From contig QZLH01000031.1 in the NCBI GenBank assembly GCA_003833135.1, forward strand, positions 168,353 to 232,352: a stretch of DNA of 64,000 nt, given 5' to 3'. This DNA is from Oehlia diaphana (taxonomy: Eukaryota > Glomeromycota > Glomeromycetes > Glomerales > Glomeraceae). Both the position numbers and the translations under genes were made by a program. The stretch's first letter is position 1; each line of letters begins with the position of its first letter. A model generated the notes under the pieces. It saw only the letters and a program-made list of their open reading frames with translations, did not search any database and was not told the origin of the DNA. Shown here one piece after another: positions 12,291-23,835 of this stretch.

Positions 12291-13730
12291 TACGAAATTG
12301 TATCCTAGTATAGTATCAATTTTTTTTTGCAAATAAGGTTTATCAATAAATATATATCTATTTTTATACTCTTTATCTTGAATTTTGAATCATTATAAAT
12401 GATTTAATAAAATAATAAAAGACAAATGTGAAAAGTAATATACAATAAAAAATGTAAGTTTATAGTAATATTTGTATGTAAAATGAAAGGTTTACTAATA
12501 GGACCCCAGAAATCTAATATAGATCTTAGTCAAAATCACCTCTTTTTGCTAAAGAAAATTACATAATCCTAATTTTTAACTTTTTAAAAAATGGGCCAAT
12601 TTGTTAAAAAATATGATTTATAACTTATTTTAGAAATTTCCAAAGTTCCTTTACTGATAATTATTAAATTTTGTTAATTGGACTAATATTATAGAATTAA
12701 TAATTTCGTAAGTCTAATAAAATTCAATATTTTATTGATTTTAAACTTTATGCAAAAATTTGAAAATCTTAAGGTAATAATTTAATTATGTAATTTATAT
12801 TAATATTTTATATTGATTTAATATTATATGTTATTAATGTAAAATCCATTCCAAATAGTTTAAAGCTTTTATCTATAATACTATATTTAGATGTCATAAA
12901 CATAGGATAAAGTCAACTCTCAATTGGCAATATTAAGAATTAGAGATATAACAAACTAGATGCCAAACAGTTATTAGAATATTTGCCAATCTTACAACTT
13001 AATAATAATACTAGAAAAGCTTTTAAAAACTTTAAGGCTTGTAAAACTTTTTATATATCTATAAAAGTACTATTAAAATCTTTATTTATTATCAAGTACT
13101 AGTATAAATATAATCATGAATAATGAAAGAATTCATTTTTATTTTAGAATTTCAGTTGTAATTTCTGATTAGCCAAAAGCTGCAATATATTGTCTTATTT
13201 ACAAATCATTTACGTTAAATCTTTCTGATTATTTTTATTTAGCCAAAAGAAATAATCTTGATATTAATTTATAAGATAATAAAATAATATTACAAAACAT
13301 AGTAATTATGTGATTACTATATAAAATTTTAGCAATTAGATTATTATTACCTTTACTAAAATATTAACTTTGTACAGCAATATGTTGAAAAATTTGTGAT
13401 TACTTCAATCTCTTCTATTAAGAGAAATACTATAATAACAGTATATTTTATTATAAATAGTAAGTTGTAATTCTTTATTATTTTAAACTAAAGGTAATAG
13501 ATATTTACAACTGGTATTTTAATTTTGCTAATTAAGCCTTTTTTGTATTTAGTATTTTTTTAAGAGCTACTGATATATTAATTAAATTTTATTTGCTATA
13601 GTAAAATGAGAGTATATTACATTTGCAAGCAGAATGGAAACAAATTAAATAAGTTCTTTTTCTGCTTATTTTGATATTAGCATATTTTATAAACTTATAT
13701 TTATATAAGCTGACTGTTTTAAAACTTTTA
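12291..13730. other. AT-rich gene-free stretch
   Basis: Very low GC. No frame, splice pair or repeat boundary could be supported. Confidence 0.4.
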
Positions 13731-13733
13731 TAC

Positions 13734-13844
13734 ACAGGTCAAAATGTAAAAAATCAGGTATCACAATCAGTTACCAATTGGTCACCAATTAGTCACCATG
13801 ATTGGTGCCCAATTAGTGACTGATTGTTTTATATTTCGACCTGT
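13734..13844. mobile_element. 111-bp palindromic MITE
   Basis: Begins ACAGGTC and ends GACCTGT. The complementarity continues inward (CAATCAGTTACCAATTGG against CAATCAGTCACTAATTGG), so nearly the whole unit folds into one hairpin. A T-A flank on the right fits a TA target, but the left flank is not clean. Confidence 0.75.
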
Positions 13845-14862
13845 AATATATATTTATTAAAGAAAAAAGTATGAAAAATATACTGATAAATTTAATATTT
13901 ATGGAGTTTAAAATAGACGAAAAATAAAATTATAATCTACAAGTTATTTTTAAAGTCTTATAAAACTCTTATTAGTAAGATAATTAATAAAATAAATATT
14001 TAATGTGCTTCTATAAGTAGAACTGATATGCATATTAGAAGTATAAATGCAGTTTATTAAATTAATAATTGGCTTATATTTATGAAATTAATTAATATTT
14101 TTTTTATAAGAAACTTATGTTAATAATACTGAATATGAAGCTGACATAACCTTTTAACTTTTAGAATAATAAGTATAATTACCAATCAGAAGTGATGGTA
14201 TAATAATTTGTCTTTATTTTTTTTAAATCCATTATTTCTAAATTTTAATATTATTTTAATACCATCAGAATAAATCATGGCTAAACTTCATGATTGAGAT
14301 TGCATTTAATAAAGACAAAATACATGTTATAAATAAATAAAGTATAAGAATTTTGGCTAAAGAATTACAGTCATATTTATAACAAATAAAGCAGTATATA
14401 AATATAAGTTATTTTTTTTAATTGCAAGTAGTTTATTATTGTAAAATTCTAAAGAGTTTAATTCATTATAATATATTAGGCTTATCATTTTTACATTTCA
14501 GATAAAATAATAAGAAATGCAAATATTAAGCTTAAACTAAGATAATAATTATAAATAATAATTTTCTTTTTATATGTTAAAGTTTTAACAAAATGATGAT
14601 TAATTTGTAATTTGAATTTAATATATATAATAAAAATGTATAGTACTTAATATCCAAGAACATGTATTATTAATATTAAATTGGATTATTTATATCATTA
14701 TGCATTTTTTAGAATTACAAATTATTGAAATGCCCTTCAAATCTAATTCTATTAGATTTCTTGACCATTTGAAATGGTTTCCTTCAAATATTTAAGACCA
14801 GAATAATTAAGATGATCCAATTTGTTCAAAAGTAAATAGGTATAAGTTGTGTTTTTTTATAA
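13845..14862. other. AT-rich gene-free stretch
   Basis: Nothing coding or structural could be supported. Confidence 0.4.
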
Positions 14863-14864
14863 TA

Positions 14865-15234
14865 GCCCTGTTCAACTCTGATTGTTCAGATTTTTGATCA
14901 GTTTTGAGTCAACAAATATTAGCTGATGAAATTGTGCAACCTGATTAACAATCTAAACTTTCCATTCAAAAAAAATGTAGAACCATTTTAATCATTTTTT
15001 CTAATACGTCTGTATAGTACCCAGTAATGTTTAATATATATCCTAAAAATTTTAATGAACTTTTATGATATTTGCCTATTTGATATTTTGTAAAAAAAAA
15101 ATATTTTATTATACAAAAAATAAGATGATTAATATAAGCCAATCAAAGGTACTCAATTTTTATTTTGATTACATGTTAAGATTGGTTAATAAATTTTGTG
15201 ATTAAAAATCTGAATGAACAGAATTGGACAGGTC
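14865..15234. mobile_element. 370-bp MITE with TA target duplication
   Basis: Left end GCCCTGTTCAACTCTG...TTCAGATTTTTGATCA and inverted right end GACCTGTCCAATTCTG...TTCAGATTTTTAATCA form about 36-bp terminal inverted repeats. TA dinucleotides at 14863-14864 and 15235-15236 flank them. No ORF is inside. TA duplication suggests a Tc1/mariner-like source, which is inference. Confidence 0.8.
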
Positions 15235-15718
15235 TAATATTTCCATTCATTTCTATTTCAATTGCATAATAATTTGCTTTCTTTTTTATATTTATTTTAA
15301 GTATATTTTATTTAAATTTAAAGTGATATTAGTTTTGTTATTTTATATTTGCTTATTACATATTATAATAAAACTTTATTCTTATTATTGCTTTAATTAA
15401 TACACATAAATGTTAAAAAAATTTCATCTATAATTCAGGTCCAGATTTTGCAGTAGGGCAACTAATAAAATTCTAAATGCTAATTTCATATATATACATT
15501 ACTTTATAACTGCATTACATGATTGCATTACCATATAGATATAATTTCCTTACAAAATTGCTCTTTTTTATCTACTTGTAATGTACTACTGTGCATTGCT
15601 AAAATATAGTGAATTTAATCCATTTAATAAGATTTCACATTAATACATGACGATCCTACTTTATGCACTGTCACGTGATGCGTTTACTTTGATGATCTGT
15701 TTAATTAAAAAAACGTAA
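15235..15718. other. AT-rich intergenic stretch
   Basis: Contains TCACGTGA at 15671-15678. No coding sequence is seen. Confidence 0.4.
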
Positions 15719-16386
15719 TGTTGCAAAATAAATAATATATGGAAAGATGAAGTGAAACGAGAAATTCACAAAAGATTAATAGTAGATTGTACATTTATTT
15801 ATGATAAAGTGACTGTTAAGGCATTAATTGATCCCAAATCCCAGTATGACGTTGACAGTTATCAAAAGCCATCAAGACCTAGACAGATCGTAGAACGGGA
15901 AAGGGAAAAAAGACAATATCGTTGTAGAAAAAATCTTTGGGAATTACCTTTTTCATTACATACATTCTATGAGTTATTATTCCCTGATTTCACTGCAATT
16001 GATTCAGATAGAGAAGCTATAATAACCAAGTTTTCCAAACATAAACGTGAGTTCAATGGCCTAAGTAAGTATTGTGATACGGACTATTCTGAAACGGAGT
16101 CATCTAGCTCTGAGGCTGATTCTTCCGATCCTGAAACAGATTCTGAGGCTGAGGATGCTGAGGATGTGCCTCCTCTTATGATTATGGGTACAGCTGATAC
16201 CACGAACGATTTATTACCACATTTAGAGATTTTCTTAGACAGGATGGTGGTGACAATGATAATTTTATTTCCGCATTTTTCAATCGGAAATTAGCACATA
16301 GCTCTTTGGCTGAGCAATGGTTCTCTTCCGATTTAACTAGTCCAATGCTCCGGAGTGTGATCAGCCATTACGTCATCCAGTGTAGA

Positions 16387-16396
16387 TCACCAGCTC
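16387..16396 (+). repeat. 10-bp target site duplication, left copy
   Basis: TCACCAGCTC, repeated exactly at 17399-17408 on the other side of the 16397-17398 element. Confidence 0.8.
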
Positions 16397-17398
16397 AACT
16401 CCCCCAGCGTAACCATCAAAAAAAGCTCGGGCACGTGATTCATGTGATATGACTGTGGTTAGTGTATTGCACTACGCAGCTATTGACCATTTGACCTTAA
16501 GAATCCAAAGGTAAAAGCTTCAGCCTAAACTAACCTTCCTTACCTAACCCTAAGATACTCCAACGTCTACGTTATCTTCAAGGATAAGTATTTCCGCCTA
16601 AAACAACTTTCCTTACCCTAACCTTAAGATACTCCAACGTCAATGTTATCTTCAAAGATAAGTATTTAAGCCTAAACTAACTTTCCTTACCTTAAGATCT
16701 CCACTCCAAAGATGATTGCTTGAGAATATGATGAAATTTTATAGATGTTAATTCATAAGAGTAAAAACAAATTCTTTTAAATTAATAAAATTAGAGTAAT
16801 TTATTTTATTAATATAGAATGTAATATTAATTAAACAATAAATTTATTCAATTTCAATTTATTAAATACATTAATTTAAAATAAATTATTGTAAATAATG
16901 AGTGCTATCAGTATTCCCCTTCCATTTTTAATGGCATGGTTCACTTATTTTTGATAATGTTCAATGTCTTCACCTAATTTATTAATAGGGCTATATGACT
17001 TCCTTACTACTTTATAATACGGACTAGTTTTTGCTCTTCTAGAAGGGAAGGTAGCATTAATTAGTCAAAATAACAGTTGTAATTTAGTTTGTTGAACCGG
17101 TATTATTGCTTACTTGGCGATTTCCAAGATATTAGACTTATTTCTACAGGTTCATATTTCTGCAAGTTTTGTTTAAAAGATTTATAGCTATTGTAATGAA
17201 AATAAGCCAACCTTTTATTTTTTAAAAAAAAATTGTATTCTTGGTATTTGGTAATGTAGACGCGAAAAGAAAGCTTAAATAATAGCTTAAATAATACGCG
17301 ATAAATATTTAAATAGATCAGTTGCCACAAACTGCGCCGTATGTAACAAATCACATGCTCAAAAATCACATGCCCGAGCTTTTTTTGTTACTGGGGAT
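16397..17398. mobile_element. 1002-bp non-autonomous TIR element (MULE-like by TSD length)
   Basis: The left end CTCCCCCAGCGTAACC, then AAAAAAAGCTCGGGCACGTG, pairs with the inverted right end ATCCCCAGTAAC, then AAAAAAAGCTCGGGCATGTG. The TIRs are imperfect, with small indels. The interior holds two direct copies of a block reading TACTCCAACGTC near 16555 and 16630 and no coding frame. The 10-bp duplication is in the range of Mutator-like elements. Confidence 0.75.
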
Positions 17399-17408
17399 TC
17401 ACCAGCTC
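17399..17408 (+). repeat. 10-bp target site duplication, right copy
   Basis: TCACCAGCTC; partner of 16387-16396. Confidence 0.8.
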
Positions 17409-17433
17409 GGAAGATTCACGCTTTCTCAACAAA

Positions 17434-18080
17434 ATATTTATGCTAACCAAGTCCCTCTATTTTTCCCAAACAAACATGAGAAAATGTGAAAGAAAGTCTA
17501 CATGCAACACAGGACCTACTATATAAGTTAATATTAGCATCAAAGGCATACGTTATGAAAGGTTGAGGAATTCGCAATTTTGAGATCGCCAGGCGTAAAA
17601 ACCGACTGTGTGTCTTGCAGGGTAGATCCACAGTACATGTAAAAGGTATGAAAGTTCCATTCTCATGTGCTTTCAAAGCTTTCTTGGCAACAGAAGACAA
17701 AGCTAATTACGCCTTATACCTCCTTAACTTTTTCCCAACAAGATATAAAGCACGTAATGCAGAAATAAAAATATAATTTCTCGTTTGAGGTCTCTAAGAA
17801 TAAAAAAGTTTCAGATCTTTAAAATGAAGTAAGAAAGAAGTTGGAGCCAATTAATCGTGATGACTTCCTTTGTCAAATTTATCCCGAGGAGAAGCCTACG
17901 CGAATAGAAGATAGAAATTTTTTCTGAGACCCTGATGATACATGAGGAGCGAGTCACGTGTAATGATACAATGCCTGTGCGACATAAAACCCTATATTAA
18001 CGCTTGTTTTTTTCCAGAAATAAGTTTTATCACATTCCGAAACACTGTCCGAGCCAAATATCCCTATAAAAAAACGCACT
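17434..18080. other. Possible further debris of the disrupted gene
   Basis: GC is higher than in the surrounding deserts, and short open stretches exist on both strands (for example a minus-strand frame 17443-17700), but none has recognisable motifs. Treated as decayed coding or transposon DNA. Confidence 0.3.
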
Positions 18081-18963
18081 ATGTCAGATATTGAAGATAC
18101 ACCCGCCTCCACTTCCTCCACAACCGCTACTGGAAATGAGACGCTCACGTTGGCGGATGAAATAAAAAAAATATGACACAGAAGCCCTTATCTCGTTTTT
18201 GCCGTGACTTCTTTGACTTGATCGAAGAAAGGATTCGCAATGTTGGCTTAGGCTTGGGACCTGCTATGAGACTTGTAAAGTTCGCTAAGGAATGTAAAGA
18301 GAAAAAGTTGAGGTCGTTCTCCTCGTACAAGACTAAGAAAGAATTAAAGGAGGTGTTACGCAAGTACGGAATCGACAGCAATAAAATAACAAAAATTCCG
18401 CCCTTTGAACCAGAGACTGTGGAAATTGACGATGAAGACGAGGAGCTGGAGCAGTGTATAACAGAGATAAAACGCAGGATGGGAATTATAGGTTCAACAA
18501 CGGGCAGGAACAAGGCTGTGCGTTGCGAGTATATTTCCCCAATATTATACGCATCCATCTACATCGCCAAAAGAAAGGAATTACCAGTTCGAAGTTGTAG
18601 GCGAAGAAGCGCCAAGACGATTACGCAATCAATAGACGTTGTTAATGAAGAGTTGATAGCTATAACCGAGGGAAAACAAAGGTATTTAGTAGCGGGATTC
18701 ATGCAGAACATAATGCAACTCGAAAGCTCTCACCATACAAACACAGTTTGACTACCTTTATGAAATTGTGACCACAGATAGAGCTTGTGTGATTTTTTAT
18801 CAATCGTTCGTATATACTAACTTGTGTCTTTCTTTGTTTAGCCTCGGACTGGTACTTCCTCATGTACACATCGGAAAGGATTTATTGCTCGAAAGACGAC
18901 TATCACATAGTACTTACCGAGAAAATAATGAAAGACGATGCGGAACTTCGCCGTGGTGTTTAA
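18081..18963 (+). pseudogene. Degraded member of the MSDIEDTP repeated family, copy 1
   Basis: Starts MSDIEDTPASTSSTTATGNE and continues LADEIKK, where an extra A in a poly-A run shifts the frame (TGA at 18174). The main body at about 18200-18745 reads GPAMRLVKFAKECKEKK, SFSSYKTKKELKEVL, EELEQCITEIKRR and CEYISPILYASIYIAKR. The last exon, after TTTGTTTAG at 18840, reads DWYFLMYTSERIYCSKDDYH. The intron between has AT where the donor GT is expected (18777). I recognise this from memory as a very abundant Rhizophagus family of unknown role, sometimes labelled Crinkler-like or SAM-containing. Part of the N-terminal domain is deleted. Several independent lesions make it a pseudogene. Confidence 0.75.
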
Positions 18964-18974
18964 AAAAGTTGTAG

Positions 18975-19774
18975 GAGTGTAAGGGAAAAAAGAAGCGCTT
19001 GTTCTCCTTGTACAAGACTGAAAAAGGCTTGAGTGAGGTGTTAATGGGTATATATTATTCGTACTGGTAAGTTTTTAAACGCCACATAGCCTCAGAATTT
19101 ATACGCAGACACTACTATATTCAATTTTCTAGGCGATCTACAAACTCGATGATGACGACGAAGAATTAGAATAGTGTATAAGAAAATAAAGCGTAGGTTG
19201 GGAAATATGAGAAATACGGGAACTACTCACTGATAGCAATGAAGCTACGCGTTGCGAGTAATATTTCGATTATCCTTCGCGCTTCGCTCTATATTTTTAA
19301 GATGATAACAGAAAAAGCACCTTGGCTCCTCAGCTTGAAATTGTTAATGAAGAAAATATCGGACGGGTTGATTACGCAATCAAGGCCCTTGAAGAACTTA
19401 TTTATATAACCAGGAGAAGCTTCATTAAATACTCATGGATTTCAGAATTTAATCCAACACAAAAGTGCGTTGCAAGTTAACAAGAAGAGACGTTCGTAAG
19501 GCGAATAATGCATTTGGAGACAACTATGATTATATCTACGGAATCGCCACAACTTCGGAAGGAATATCTTGTACAAATAAAAATTCTCTTAATATTCGCT
19601 TTTCCGAGCTGCTCTGAAAGAAGGTTCGGGGGGGGGGGAGGCGTAAAACTTGAAGCAGATGATGTAGATTTATTAAAGGATAGGGTGGATGTAGAAAGAG
19701 AGAAAAGCAATATATCCAGGGTTATTTCGAAATACAGGAGTAATCGGCCGTATGACACTTCGCATGTATGTTAG
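18975..19774 (+). pseudogene. Degraded tandem copy 2 of the same repeated family
   Basis: Begins at the ECKGKKKRLFSLYKTEK block, then DDDDEELE, LAPQLEIVNEEN, GRVDYAIKALEELIYITR and, near the end, LLKDRVDVE. The blocks follow the order of the family in copy 1 but lie in different frames with many stops. The N-terminal region is absent because the copy starts where copy 1 ends. A G9 homopolymer lies at 19630-19638. Confidence 0.65.
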
Positions 19775-19960
19775 CATGGAATCAAATTCCCTAGAGAATT
19801 ATCATCATGTATCACTGGCTTACTACCCAATCCTTTATATTTATTTTTCGCACGTTTTAAAATTTTTTCTTGGCAAAGTTTCAAATTTGAACGAAAGCGC
19901 ACGTTAATTTTTGTTTTTTGAATATATGTTGTATAAACAGTGTTATGACTGTTATCAAAC

Positions 19961-20330
19961 ATGACATCAGAGCTTGAATTATTGAGACAGCAAGTTGTTG
20001 AGCTTATGGCCAAGAATGCCGAGATTTAGGCAGAGAATGCAAAGCTAAGATAGATTGTGGAGAAAAGATTGATCACGAGAAAAAAGATAGAAAAATTCAT
20101 TTGATTCAAAATATATTATGTGTATACATCACATGTATTTGTATATAAATTTACAAAAATAAGGAGGAAGGAGAAAATGCCGAGCTCAAGAGTAGAATCA
20201 AAAAGTAAAATAGACACTACCAATCTTGTAGCTGAGAATTTTGAGCTTAAGGCTAAAGTTTCGAAATTGAAACAGAGTTCAAACAAACGCAAGTGGTATC
20301 AGAGGTATCAAATAATAACATTTCATCAAT
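19961..20330 (+). pseudogene. Degraded coiled-coil repeated-family fragment
   Basis: ATG at 19961 reads MTSELELLRQQVVELMAKNA, a stop, then AENAKLR and another stop. At 20170-20280 the remains ENAELKSR and VAENFELKAKVSKLKQS appear in two frames. Heptad-like AEN.EL repeats are typical of a Rhizophagus-specific coiled-coil family (from memory). It cannot encode a product as it stands. Confidence 0.6.
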
Positions 20331-21889
20331 ACTTGACACCCAAGTCACGCTCGATAATTAGCACTGAACTAGTATGCACATTCATACAACCATTATTTTT
20401 CCTTGATTTATTTACTTCCTTAACCCAATTATAAATCAAAAAATTTAATTTATTTATAAATTAGAATTAGAAAATTATTTGAGCAATAGTTAAACAGGTA
20501 TTTCTGGATTCAGTAAATAAGATAAAGGATACCAGAGATATCAAATGATAGAACGCTCAATCATGCGAGCCGAAGGGATACAATGACTCAACGCCCGAAG
20601 GTTGCAGTGAATTGGCTGGACTATGTACCAAAATCAGTAGTCTTTAATTAGGATATTGGTAAAAAATTTGATGGTTTTAATAGAAATAAATTTGTAATTA
20701 AAGATAAAAATACCTACATATACTATTTATGTAAAATTTATATTAAGTGTAATATTTTACTGAATTTTATAATACTACTTGTATAAAGAATCAAGCAGAA
20801 TATAATGGGAAATCAACTTGTTCTATGAACAGGTGATGATTTTGTATCATATTTAGAAATTAGAGTTTTCACTTTATATTGGACTAATACATCGGACGAT
20901 TCCCTAAGGGAAATTATCGGCAGACAAACAAACCGATCCGGCTCCTGACTCATATATGAGAATGCGGACACAGAGTCAAAAAATTCTTATAATCAAAAAG
21001 TGGACAAGGCTTGAGATGGGATCTTTACACTAAAGGTCATGATGGCAAGGATAATAAGGCATTCGATATTCGGATTCCTGAATTCTCTTACGGAGTGATT
21101 CTGGCGGGATTTAGTGAAGTTACGGCATAAAACATCAGTTGATCTATTTAGGGTGGCATTCTCCACATCCTTATGTCTAAGCTTTCATTGCAACTATATT
21201 TGTAATGCAAAACGTTTTCAATAAAATTTAAAAAAGCTTTAACGACCTTTCGTGCAAGTCCTTGACGCTCAAGGTATAATTATATGTTTACTTTTTAAAA
21301 AGCATGTTTATTACGCATTCAATAATCAAGATTATAGTGATGAAGAAAGTGATGAAGATAACCCAAAATCAGAGTTACAATTAACAATCGAGGTGCTAAC
21401 GTACCGCGTTACCGCATTGGACTAGTGGTGATAATGATGTTGATAAATTTATTCAAGTTGCTCAGCTATTGGAACATACTTATCAAGTATAGAAGTGAGA
21501 TTTAGTAATGGCAAATCAGCATGTACAGCCCTTCTTCCTAACATTACTGTTGTAAACTTGCATAAAATAACTTTTATGTTTGATGGATTAGGAATAGATA
21601 GAATCCAAACAATTAGCTACTGCGCAAGTGCAATCTCGTCACTTCGAAAGCCAATCAGACTGAGCCACTGAGGGCTTAAAATATTTACAAACGTGCAATA
21701 TGTATCTTTTGAATTGATTCTATATAAAAAAGAAATACAATTATTTTATTTAAATGTATTCTAATATGAAATATATCTGCATTCCCTCGGCTTTATCGAA
21801 TATTCTTCTGCTGCGGCTGCAACCGCCCCATTGTTCACAGAATTACCCGATGGTTACACGTCTATAACAGTGATTCCAAAAAAAACAAA
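20331..21889. other. Decayed sequence without a supported gene
   Basis: GC is intermediate. Short coding-like pieces (for example an acidic DYSDEESDED-like stretch near 21335) are interrupted by stops in every frame. Probably remnants of repeated genes. Confidence 0.3.
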
Positions 21890-22037
21890 AAAACAACCAA
21901 TCGGAACGTGCTATGTACTTCGACAACGAATTATAGCACGTTTTTTAAATTTATTCAAGCACGTTGTTTTATGGGACTATTTGTTTTAGAAGGAATTCTG
22001 ACATCACATTCGTTTGTATAACTAATACTATAAAGTA

Positions 22038-22863
22038 CAGTCAACTCTCTATAAATGCACCCTCTATAAATGCACACCCTCTATAAATGCACCTTTTATC
22101 TAGTCCCAACTTGGGCCTTAATGCTAAATACACGGTTTATATATATATATNNNNNNNNNNNNNNNNNNNNNNNNNNNNNNNNNNNNNNNNNNNNNNNNNN
22201 NNNNNNNNNNNNNNNNNNNNNNNNNNNNNNNNNNNNNNNNNNNNNNNNNNNNNNNNNNNNNNNNNNNNNNNNNNNNNNNNNNNNNNNNNNNNNNNNNNNN
22301 NNNNNNNNNNNNNNNNNNNNNNNNNNNNNNNNNNNNNNNNNNNNNNNNNNNNNNNNNNNNNNNNNNNNNNNNNNNNNNNNNNNNNNNNNNNNNNNNNNNN
22401 NNNNNNNNNNNNNNNNNNNNNNNNNNNNNNNNNNNNNNNNNNNNNNNNNNNNNNNNNNNNNNNNNNNNNNNNNNNNNNNNNNNNNNNNNNNNNNNNNNNN
22501 NNNNNNNNNNNNNNNNNNNNNNNNNNNNNNNNNNNNNNNNNNNNNNNNNNNNNNNNNNNNNNNNNNNNNNNNNNNNNNNNNNNNNNNNNNNNNNNNNNNN
22601 NNNNNNNNNNNNNNNNNNNNNNNNNNNNNNNNNNNNNNNNNNNNNNNNNNNNNNNNNNNNNNNNNNNNNNNNNNNNNNNNNNNNNNNNNNNNNNNNNNNN
22701 NNNNNNNNNNNNNNNNNNNNNNNNNNNNNNNNNNNNNNNNNNNNNNNNNTATTAATTTTAGATTAATATCATATAGATTTATATGTATTCTATAAATGCA
22801 CACCCTCTTTAAATGCACTCTTATACCTGGTCCCAAGGGGGTGCATTTATGGAGAGTTGACTG
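22038..22863. mobile_element. TIR transposon interrupting block B, interior unresolved
   Basis: Left end CAGTCAACTCTCTATAAATG pairs with the inverted right end CAGTCAACTCTCCATAAATG. Inside each end the motif CTCTATAAATGCAC is repeated (three copies at left, two decayed at right), and a CCCAA/TTGGG block occurs at both ends. The middle is 599 Ns (22151-22749). TATAAAGT flanks both sides (22028-22036 region and 22864-22871), while paralogous block A has it once. The TIR resembles pogo/Tigger-type ends, for which a TA duplication would be expected. Confidence 0.75.
22151..22749. other. Assembly gap (N)
   Basis: 599 Ns inside the TIR element; its coding capacity is unknown. Confidence 0.99.
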
Positions 22864-23350
22864 TATAAAGTGTTTTGAAAAATAAATACTTTTCATATGT
22901 TTTTCATCAGTTTCAAATATCATTTCGTATAAATTCATTGTAATTCATTAGTGAATGAATTACCGTAATAAATATAAATATTTATTAAAAAATATTAATG
23001 TGAAAATCAAATGGCTCAACAACAAAGACAAAGTTTGTATCATGATAAAGTAAATATTACCATATCTTCCATTACATGAATTTCAGGAATCGGGAAATTA
23101 TTTTGTCATCGCATCATTATTTAACGAACTTCAACTTGCCAAATAAAGTTAAAGGTGATCAGCCTAATTAATTATAACAAATTGTTATAGACAAAAGTAT
23201 AATCATACGTTAAAATATTTCCCTTAAACAGTTAGGGTTGATACTATTTAATAATGTCAAGATCCTAATCAATCTTTTTTTGTCTCATATAAATTGGGAA
23301 TAAAAAATTTCTCACCATTAACCACTCACTGAAAAAGAAGGAAACAGAAA

Positions 23351-23835
23351 ATGCCATATATCGAGCTTAAAACTAATGTTCAGGTAAATAAGTTTATAAA
23401 AATATTGTTCGTTCATTCCGTATAAATTCATATACTCTCTTCCCATTTCTGCTCTTTTATCTCACTTTCTTGTTACTCTAAATTTCTCTTTCGCTCGCCT
23501 TTTCTTCACTTTGTCAATTTAAACAGGTGCAAGACCACAAAAAATTCATTAAAGAATTATGTGCTTTCTCAGCCGGCCTTCTCAATAAACCAGTATCGTT
23601 AATATGTGTTTCTTTACAAGACAACCTCTCAATGCTCTTTAATGATTCAGATGAACCGACTTACATTGCTGAAGTAACATCTGTCGGCATAGATACTGCG
23701 ATCAAAACGAAAGTGAGTAAGGAATTAGGTGAATTTTTGGAAAAAGAATTGAAAATTAGTAATGATCGTGGGTATATTTTCTATTATGCCATTGATCCAG
23801 CTAATGTAGGATATAAGGGTAGTCTTTTGAATTAG
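23351..23835 (+). CDS. MIF-like tautomerase, 2 exons, 113 aa
   Basis: Macrophage migration inhibitory factor superfamily: a small trimeric tautomerase that uses the N-terminal proline, exposed after Met removal, as catalytic base. Exon 1 is 23351-23383 (MPYIELKTNVQ, donor GTAAAT) and exon 2 is 23527-23835 (acceptor AAACAG). The total of 342 nt gives 113 aa, the usual MIF length. Seen: Pro2, an NKP block matching the lysine-containing GKP of animal MIF, LQDNLSMLF, TSVGID, and the C-terminal GYIFYYAIDPANVGYKGS matching the YINYYDMNAANVGW region. Compared with animal MIF from memory, the Asn of YINYY is Phe here. A TATA-like box is at 23288. The gene is duplicated; the other copy (11615-12083) is broken, so this is probably the functional one. 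The biological role in fungi is not established. Confidence 0.88.

Larger units (their letters stand above)
15719..17433 (+). pseudogene. Disrupted unknown gene split by a transposon
   Basis: An open frame without an in-frame ATG runs 15719-16294. It has a basic N-terminal part (RPRQIVEREREKRQYRCRK), a region around LPFSLHTFYELLFPDFTAID, and a long Ser/Glu/Asp-rich acidic tract (ETESSSSEADSSDPETDSEA). Near 16240 the coding signal moves to another frame (GDNDNFISAFFNRKLAHSSL) and continues to about 16386, where a 1-kb element is inserted. Beyond the element, at 17409, the frame resumes for about eight codons and then stops. The family was not recognised. The acidic tract resembles those of chromatin or transposon-encoded proteins, but no function is claimed. 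Confidence 0.5.

Noticed and set aside
17103..17369. Minus-strand 88-codon frame
   Set aside because: Inside the 1002-bp non-autonomous element, AT-driven composition, no motif.
18145..18558. Minus-strand 137-codon frame rich in Ser
   Set aside because: Antisense shadow of the MSDIEDTP-family pseudogene, whose plus-strand motifs are recognisable.
22070..22938. Open frames spanning the second N gap
   Set aside because: Mostly Ns between transposon TIRs; coding content unknown.
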